DNA of 10,857 nucleotides, taken from assembly GCA_030425715.1 (NCBI GenBank), contig JAUIAA010000046.1:1-10857 (forward strand). The letters are read 5' to 3'. The stretch is from Bacteroidia bacterium. GTDB taxonomy: Bacteria > Bacteroidota > Bacteroidia > Flavobacteriales > Flavobacteriaceae. Positions 5,597-10,857 of the stretch are shown piece by piece. Both the position numbers and the translations under genes were made by a program. Under the pieces are notes generated by a model. The model ran no database searches. It was not told the origin of the DNA and saw nothing but the letters and a program-made list of their open reading frames with translations. Numbering within the stretch: the stretch's first letter is position 1; every line of letters starts with the position of its first letter.

Positions 5597-7282
5597 ATGA
5601 AAAATCTAAATAAATATAGCAAACGCCTTACACAAGATGAAACCCAACCTGCAGCACAAGCCATGCTTTATGCAGTTGGATTGTCTGATGAAGATATGAA
5701 AAAGCCTCAAATTGGTATTGCTAGTACTGGTTACGATGGTAATCCGTGCAATATGCATTTGAATAATTTAGCTTCTCAAATAAAGTCAGAAGTAAATAAA
5801 ATAAATCAAGTTGGTTTGATATTTAATACCATTGGTGTAAGCGATGGTATTTCTATGGGAACTCCAGGAATGCGTTACTCTTTACCTTCACGAGATATTA
5901 TTGCTGATTCTATGGAAACAGTAGTTAATGCACAAAGTTACGATGCTCTAATACCAGTGGTAGGCTGTGATAAAAATATGCCAGGAGCAATTATGGCGAT
6001 GTTACGATTAAACCGACCAGCATTGATGGTTTATGGAGGGACGATTGCTTCAGGTAATTATAAAGGAAGAAAATTAAATATCGTTTCTGCTTTTGAAGCA
6101 TTAGGACAAAAAATTGCAGGAACAATAACAAGTGAAGAATACAAAGAGATAATAAAATCAGCTATTCCAGGTGCGGGGGCTTGTGGTGGGATGTATACTG
6201 CAAACACCATGGCATCTTCTATAGAAGCAATGGGTTTTGCATTACCTTACAATTCATCAATTCCGGCAGAAAATCCTTATAAAGAAACCGAAAGTGAAAG
6301 AATTGCAAAAGCAATTGATAATTTATTGCAATTGGATTTAAAACCATTAGATATTATTTCAAAAAAATCTATTGAAAATGCCATTGCTGTAGTAAATGCC
6401 TTAGGAGGTTCTACCAATGCAGTGTTACATTATTTAGCAATTGCACATGCTGCAGATATAGAGTTTACCTTAGATGATTTTCAAAAAGTAAGCGATAGAA
6501 CTCCTGTAATTGCCGACTTGAAACCAAGTGGCGAATATTTAATGGAAGATGTTCACGGTATTGGAGGTACACCTGCAGTGATGAAATATTTGTTAGATAA
6601 CGGTTATTTACATGGCGAATGTATGACCGTTACCGGAAAAACTTTGGCAGAAAATTTAAAAGATGTAGAGGCTTTAAAATTTGAAGAAAAGCAAGATGTT
6701 ATTTACCCAAAAGAAAAAGCATTGAAAAGCTCTGGAAATATCCAAATTTTATTTGGAAATCTTGCAAGTGAAGGAGCGGTTGCAAAAATTAGTGGAAAAG
6801 AAGGAAATATTTTCGAAGGCAAGGCTGTGGTTTTTGATGGCGAACAAGATGCCAATGAAGGAATTGGGGCAGGGAAAGTTTCTAAAGGAGATGTGGTAGT
6901 AATTAGATATGTAGGTCCTCGCGGAGGTCCAGGAATGCCAGAAATGTTAAAGCCAACCTCTATGATTATGGGTGCTGGGCTAGGTAAAACAGTTGCATTG
7001 ATTACTGATGGAAGGTTTTCTGGCGGAACACACGGTTTTGTCGTCGGTCATATCACGCCAGAGGCACAAAGTGGTGGCGTGATTGGATTAGTAGAAGATG
7101 GAGATATCATTACAATTGATGCTTCAAAAAACACCATTGATGTAAAACTAACCGAAGAAGAATTGGCAATAAGAAAAGCCAATTGGCAACAACCTGAATT
7201 AAAACATAAAAAAGGAATTTTATACAAATACGCAAAAACTGTTGCATCTGCTTCAGAAGGTTGTGTTACCGATAAGTTCTAA
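5597..7282 (+). CDS. ilvD: Dihydroxy-acid dehydratase
   Basis: IlvD dehydrates 2,3-dihydroxyisovalerate and 2,3-dihydroxy-3-methylvalerate to the 2-oxo acids that become valine (and leucine) and isoleucine. It is a cytoplasmic iron-sulfur enzyme. The 561-residue length matches the roughly 560-residue form. The three cluster cysteines are in place: Cys51 in GNPCNMHL, Cys124 in GCDKNMPG and Cys196 in GACGGMYTANTM. Magnesium ligands Asp83 (VSDG) and Asp125 precede Lys126, the residue carbamylated in the family. Ser475 in DGRFSGGTHG is the expected catalytic base, and GHITPEA follows at 484-490. Sugar-acid dehydratases (Edd and relatives) share the fold, but placement before ilvBNC settles the role. 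The ATG at 5597 gives a short natural N-terminus before LTQDETQPAA. It is the first gene after the attenuator, and 26 bases separate it from ilvB. No defects seen. Confidence 0.98.
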   Translation: MKNLNKYSKRLTQDETQPAAQAMLYAVGLSDEDMKKPQIGIASTGYDGNPCNMHLNNLASQIKSEVNKINQVGLIFNTIGVSDGISMGTPGMRYSLPSRDIIADSMETVVNAQSYDALIPVVGCDKNMPGAIMAMLRLNRPALMVYGGTIASGNYKGRKLNIVSAFEALGQKIAGTITSEEYKEIIKSAIPGAGACGGMYTANTMASSIEAMGFALPYNSSIPAENPYKETESERIAKAIDNLLQLDLKPLDIISKKSIENAIAVVNALGGSTNAVLHYLAIAHAADIEFTLDDFQKVSDRTPVIADLKPSGEYLMEDVHGIGGTPAVMKYLLDNGYLHGECMTVTGKTLAENLKDVEALKFEEKQDVIYPKEKALKSSGNIQILFGNLASEGAVAKISGKEGNIFEGKAVVFDGEQDANEGIGAGKVSKGDVVVIRYVGPRGGPGMPEMLKPTSMIMGAGLGKTVALITDGRFSGGTHGFVVGHITPEAQSGGVIGLVEDGDIITIDASKNTIDVKLTEEELAIRKANWQQPELKHKKGILYKYAKTVASASEGCVTDKF

Positions 7283-7308
7283 AAAAAACTTTGTAAAGCT
7301 ATAGAGAT

Positions 7309-9042
7309 ATGGAAGTTATGCAAAAACAAAATAAAGAAATAAAACAAGAAAAGGCTATAAAAATAACTGGTGCCGAAGCAGTAGTAAAATGCTTGTTGGC
7401 AGAAGGTGTAGATTTAATTTATGGCTATCCAGGTGGCGCAATCATGCCAGTATACGACGAATTTTATAAATACCAAGACAAATTACACCATGTATTAACC
7501 CGTCATGAGCAAGGTGCTATACATGCCGCGCAGGGCTATGCAAGGGTTTCTGGTAAAGTAGGAGTTGCCATTGCAACTTCAGGCCCTGGTGCAACCAATT
7601 TAATTACAGGTATTGCAGATGCGCAAATAGACTCGACCCCTATTGTATGTATTACAGGTCAAGTAGCATCCCATTTATTAGGTAGTGATGCTTTTCAAGA
7701 AACAGATATAGTGAGTATTTCTACTCCAGTTACCAAATGGAATTACCAAATAACCAAAGCATCTGATATACCAGAAGTGATGGCAAAAGCTTTTTACATT
7801 GCAAAATCAGGTAGACCAGGACCAGTTTTAATTGATATTACTAAAGATGCACAATTTGGCGAATTGGATTTTATTTATAAAAAATGTTCCAATATTAGAA
7901 GTTATAATCCTTATCCAACAATCGATAATAGTCAAATTAGCGCTGCCGCAGAATTGATTAATAATGCCAAAAAACCAATGGTAGTTTGGGGGCAAGGTGT
8001 TGTTTTAGGAACTGCAGAAAAAGAATTTAAAGAGTTTATAGAAAAAGCAGGAGTCCCTTCGGCTTCAACAGTGTTAGGTCTTTCAGCTTTGCCGTCAGAT
8101 CACGATTTACATGTAGGTATGGTTGGAATGCATGGCAACTACGCACCAAATGTTTTGACCAATGCATGCGATGTTTTAATCGCTATTGGTATGCGTTTTG
8201 ACGATAGGGTAACGGGCAATTTAGCAACCTATGCAAAACAAGCCAAAATTATTCATTTTGAAATTGATCCAGCAGAGATAGATAAAAATGTAAAAACAGA
8301 TATTGCTGTATTGGGAGATGTAAAAGAAACTTTAGCAAGTGTTCTTCCATTGATTAAGGAAAATAAGCATACCGATTGGCACCAAGAATTTAAAGATCTA
8401 TATAAAGTAGAGTATGACCAAGTAATTCACGACCAGATAAATCCTACAAAAGAAGGGCTGACTATGGCAGAAGTGATGAAAATATTAAATCAGGAAACAA
8501 AAGGTGAAGCTGTGATTGTTTCTGATGTTGGTCAGCATCAAATGATTGCTTGCAGATATGCAAATTTCAAACAATCTAAAAGTAAAATTACATCAGGTGG
8601 TTTAGGCACCATGGGCTTTGCATTACCCGCTGCAATTGGAGCAAAAATGGCAGAGCCAAATAGAGAGGTAGTTGCCATTATTGGTGATGGTTGTTTTCAA
8701 ATGACCATACAAGAATTGGGTACTATTTTACAAACCAAAACAGCCGTTAAAGTAATTGTATTGAACAATGAATTTTTAGGTATGGTAAGGCAATGGCAAG
8801 AATTGTTTTTTGATAGAAGATACGCATCAACAGTAATGACAAACCCTAACTTTGTTAAAATTTGCGAAGGTTATGGTGTACAGGCTAGAAGCGTTAAAAA
8901 AAGAGATGATTTGAATGAAGCAATTGCCGAAATGATTGCCTCAAAAGAATCTTATGTATTAGAGGTTATGGTAGAAAAGGAAGGAAATGTATTTCCAATG
9001 ATTCCTACTGGATCTTCTGTTTCAGATATTCGTTTAAAATAA
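7309..9042 (+). CDS. ilvB: Acetolactate synthase (AHAS), large catalytic subunit
   Basis: This thiamine-diphosphate enzyme condenses two pyruvates to 2-acetolactate, or pyruvate and 2-oxobutyrate to 2-aceto-2-hydroxybutyrate. It is the first common step of valine and isoleucine synthesis. All three ThDP-family domains are present in 577 residues. The N-terminal pyrimidine-binding domain has YGYPGGAIMPVYD at 38-50 and catalytic Glu67 in RHEQGA. The central domain (about 208-345) carries GMRFDDRVTGN at 294-304. The C-terminal pyrophosphate-binding domain has the GDG...NN motif (459-461 to Asn486-Asn487). GTMGFALPAAIGAK (433-446) and GMVRQWQELFF (491-501, with Trp496) mark AHAS and not pyruvate oxidase or glyoxylate carboligase. 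ATG at 7318 is an alternative start; conservation begins only around residue 17, so the choice is open. The regulatory subunit gene follows 7 bases downstream. Confidence 0.98.
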   Translation: MEVMQKQNKEIKQEKAIKITGAEAVVKCLLAEGVDLIYGYPGGAIMPVYDEFYKYQDKLHHVLTRHEQGAIHAAQGYARVSGKVGVAIATSGPGATNLITGIADAQIDSTPIVCITGQVASHLLGSDAFQETDIVSISTPVTKWNYQITKASDIPEVMAKAFYIAKSGRPGPVLIDITKDAQFGELDFIYKKCSNIRSYNPYPTIDNSQISAAAELINNAKKPMVVWGQGVVLGTAEKEFKEFIEKAGVPSASTVLGLSALPSDHDLHVGMVGMHGNYAPNVLTNACDVLIAIGMRFDDRVTGNLATYAKQAKIIHFEIDPAEIDKNVKTDIAVLGDVKETLASVLPLIKENKHTDWHQEFKDLYKVEYDQVIHDQINPTKEGLTMAEVMKILNQETKGEAVIVSDVGQHQMIACRYANFKQSKSKITSGGLGTMGFALPAAIGAKMAEPNREVVAIIGDGCFQMTIQELGTILQTKTAVKVIVLNNEFLGMVRQWQELFFDRRYASTVMTNPNFVKICEGYGVQARSVKKRDDLNEAIAEMIASKESYVLEVMVEKEGNVFPMIPTGSSVSDIRLK

Positions 9043-9049
9043 AATTAGC

Positions 9050-9571
9050 ATGGAAAAAGAAATATATACCGTATCTATTTACACCGAAAACAATTTAGGA
9101 TTGTTAAACAGAATTTCTGCAATTTTTTTAAGAAGACATATTAACATCAAAAGTTTAACGGTTTCTAATTCAGAAATAAAAAATGTTTCTAGATTTATTA
9201 TCGTGGTAGAGGTAACAGAAGAACAGGTTCAAAAAATTCTTGGACAAATTGAAAAGCAGGTAGAAGTAATAAAAGCTTATTACCATACCAATGATGAGTG
9301 TATTTATATACAAACAGCACTTTTTAAAGTAAAATCAAATCTACTTTTTGACGAGCGTCAAATACAAAATATAATTAAAAACAGTAATGCACAAATTGTT
9401 ACGGTTGCTCGAGAGTTTTTTGTAATTGAAAAATCTGGAAGACAAGAAGAAATTGAACAATTATACGAAGAGTTATTGCCTTTTGGCATTATGCAATTTG
9501 TAAGATCTGGTAGGATTGCAGTTACAAAATCCGAAATGAATATATCAAACATGTTAGAAATATTAAATTAA
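9050..9571 (+). CDS. ilvN: Acetolactate synthase, small regulatory subunit
   Basis: This is the regulatory partner that activates IlvB and gives it feedback sensitivity to valine. The protein has 173 residues, close to the usual 160-175. An N-terminal ACT domain spans about 4-78 (YTVSIYTENNLGLLNRISAIF, then NIKSLTV and SRFIIVVEV). Gly17 and Asn32 line up by position with E. coli IlvH Gly14 and Asn29, known valine-site residues, so valine binding is likely. The C-terminal small-subunit domain (about 84-160) ends with FVRSGRIAV, matching the typical ARSG motif. The ATG at 9050 is 7 bases after the ilvB stop, consistent with translational coupling and equal complex assembly. With the upstream attenuator this gives the operon two layers of end-product control, on transcription and on enzyme activity. 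Confidence 0.96.
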   Translation: MEKEIYTVSIYTENNLGLLNRISAIFLRRHINIKSLTVSNSEIKNVSRFIIVVEVTEEQVQKILGQIEKQVEVIKAYYHTNDECIYIQTALFKVKSNLLFDERQIQNIIKNSNAQIVTVAREFFVIEKSGRQEEIEQLYEELLPFGIMQFVRSGRIAVTKSEMNISNMLEILN

Positions 9572-9585
9572 AATTAAAAAATTAA

Positions 9586-10857
9586 ATGGCAAATTATTTT
9601 AACACCTTATCACTTAGAGATCAATTGGCTCAATTAGGAAAATGTAGATTTATGGATTCTTCAGAATTTGAAGCAGGTATAAATGCATTAAAAGGAAAGA
9701 AAATTGTAATTGTTGGTTGTGGTGCACAAGGGTTGAACCAAGGTTTAAATATGAGAGATTCTGGATTGGACATATCTTATGCTTTACGCGATAGTGCGAT
9801 AGCAGAAAAACGCCAATCTTACTTAAATGCAAAAGAAAACGGATTTACAGTGGGTACCTACCAAGAGTTAATTCCAACTGCTGATGTGGTGAGCAATTTA
9901 ACCCCAGATAAACAACATACGGCGGTGGTAAATGCTGTAATGCCTTTGATGAAAAAAGGGGCTACCTTGTCTTATTCTCACGGATTTAACATTGTAGAAG
10001 AGGGGATGCAAATTCGAAAAGATTTAACAGTAATCATGGTGGCACCAAAATGCCCAGGCTCAGAAGTTAGAGAAGAGTATAAAAGAGGTTTTGGAGTACC
10101 AACTTTGATAGCTGTACACCCAGAGAATGACCCGAATGGTGTAGGTTTAGAACAAGCAAAGGCTTATGCGGTGGCTACAGGTGGAGATAGAGCAGGAGTA
10201 TTAGAATCTTCTTTTGTTGCCGAAGTGAAATCCGATTTAATGGGAGAACAAACCATTTTATGTGGTGTGTTGCAAACAGGTTCTATTTTAAGTTTTGACA
10301 AAATGGTTGAGCAAGGTGTCGACCCAGCTTACGCTGCAAAATTAATCCAATACGGTTGGGAAACCATTACAGAGGCATTAAAGCATGGCGGAGTTACCAA
10401 TATGATGGATAGACTTTCTAATCCAGCAAAGATTAAAGCTTTCACGCTATCAGAAGAATTGAAAGATATTATGCGTCCTTTATTCCAAAAGCACATGGAC
10501 GATATCATGTCTGGAGCATTCTCAGAAGGGATGATGACTGATTGGGCAAATGGAGATAAAGATTTATTAAACTGGAGAGCAGCAACTGGAGAAACGGCTT
10601 TTGAAAAAACGGCAATTACCGATAAAGAAATTGCGGAGCAAGAATATTTTGATCATGGCGTATTAATGGTTGCTTTTGTAAGAGCAGGAGTAGAATTGGC
10701 TTTTGAAACCATGACAGATGCTGGTATTATTGAAGAATCTGCTTACTACGAATCTTTGCACGAAACACCTTTAATTGCCAATACTATTGCCCGCAAAAAA
10801 TTGTATGAAATGAATGCAACAATTTCGGATACAGCAGAGTATGGGTGCTATTTGTTT
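9586..10857 (+). CDS. ilvC: Ketol-acid reductoisomerase, class II, partial (C-terminus off the right edge)
   Basis: IlvC isomerises and reduces acetolactate or acetohydroxybutyrate to the dihydroxy acid used by IlvD, with NADPH and magnesium. I translated 424 codons from ATG at 9586 to the window end with no stop. The sequence begins MANYFNTLSLRDQLAQLGKC and can be aligned residue for residue with my memory of E. coli IlvC (491 residues). GCGAQG lies at 44-49. NADPH-phosphate residues Arg68, Arg76 and Ser78 are present, as are His132 and Lys155 (VAPKCPG). The metal and active-site residues Asp217, Glu221, Glu389, Glu393 and Ser414 are all kept at E. coli numbering. The long enzyme with a duplicated C-terminal knotted domain is class II, unlike the roughly 330-340-residue class I form. 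About 67 residues should lie beyond the edge. The 14-base gap after ilvN places it in the same operon. Confidence 0.98.
   Translation, partial: MANYFNTLSLRDQLAQLGKCRFMDSSEFEAGINALKGKKIVIVGCGAQGLNQGLNMRDSGLDISYALRDSAIAEKRQSYLNAKENGFTVGTYQELIPTADVVSNLTPDKQHTAVVNAVMPLMKKGATLSYSHGFNIVEEGMQIRKDLTVIMVAPKCPGSEVREEYKRGFGVPTLIAVHPENDPNGVGLEQAKAYAVATGGDRAGVLESSFVAEVKSDLMGEQTILCGVLQTGSILSFDKMVEQGVDPAYAAKLIQYGWETITEALKHGGVTNMMDRLSNPAKIKAFTLSEELKDIMRPLFQKHMDDIMSGAFSEGMMTDWANGDKDLLNWRAATGETAFEKTAITDKEIAEQEYFDHGVLMVAFVRAGVELAFETMTDAGIIEESAYYESLHETPLIANTIARKKLYEMNATISDTAEYGCYLF

Noticed and set aside
5292..5616. The leader peptide and ilvD both start ATGAAAAATC, suggesting the leader arose by duplication of the ilvD start
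   Set aside because: Ten shared bases in Lys/Asn-rich, AT-rich coding starts are easily due to chance, and the similarity fades right after.
1..10857. Defence system, prophage, transposon or CRISPR content
   Set aside because: Every long gene but one is a core metabolic enzyme or standard dehydrogenase. No transposase, integrase, direct-repeat array or terminal inverted repeats were seen, and base composition looks even throughout.

Overview
This AT-rich window, about one third G+C by eye, most likely comes from a member of the Flavobacteriaceae (Bacteroidota). Three things point there: the protein sequences look flavobacterial, Bacteroidota-type promoter elements (TTTG ... TAnnTTTG) are present, and clear Shine-Dalgarno sequences are missing before the genes. 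It is a chromosomal branched-chain amino acid biosynthesis locus with no sign of mobile DNA. No tRNA, rRNA, CRISPR array or insertion sequence was seen.

Left part, minus strand: leuA (2-isopropylmalate synthase) is followed 12 bases later by leuB (3-isopropylmalate dehydrogenase). After a further 97 bases comes a class-3-like aldehyde dehydrogenase that starts at GTG and runs off the left edge. leuC and leuD, needed for the step between LeuA and LeuB, are not in the window. The leuA upstream region holds a perfect 17-base palindrome and a short Leu-rich ORF of uncertain meaning.

Middle, plus strand: a divergently transcribed gene for a 514-residue all-helical, TPR-like protein of unknown function. 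Its last codons overlap a Bacteroidota-type promoter. Immediately downstream lies the most interesting element of the window, a complete ribosome-mediated transcription attenuator. It consists of a 20-residue leader peptide with five consecutive Ile/Val codons (Ile-Val-Ile-Ile-Ile), an antiterminator arm beginning at the leader stop codon, and a strong Rho-independent terminator. The predicted transcript start lies only a few bases before the leader ATG.

Right part, plus strand: ilvD, ilvB, ilvN and ilvC are tightly spaced (gaps of 26, 7 and 14 bases) and form one operon under the attenuator. ilvC is cut by the right edge. IlvB and IlvN make acetolactate or acetohydroxybutyrate, IlvC reduces and isomerises it, and IlvD dehydrates the product to the 2-oxo acids that become valine and isoleucine. 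The valine precursor 2-oxoisovalerate also feeds LeuA and LeuB for leucine. Shortage of charged tRNA-Ile or tRNA-Val is therefore predicted to stall the leader ribosome and open the operon. AHAS also keeps an ACT-domain regulatory subunit for feedback, whereas LeuA lacks the usual C-terminal regulatory domain.
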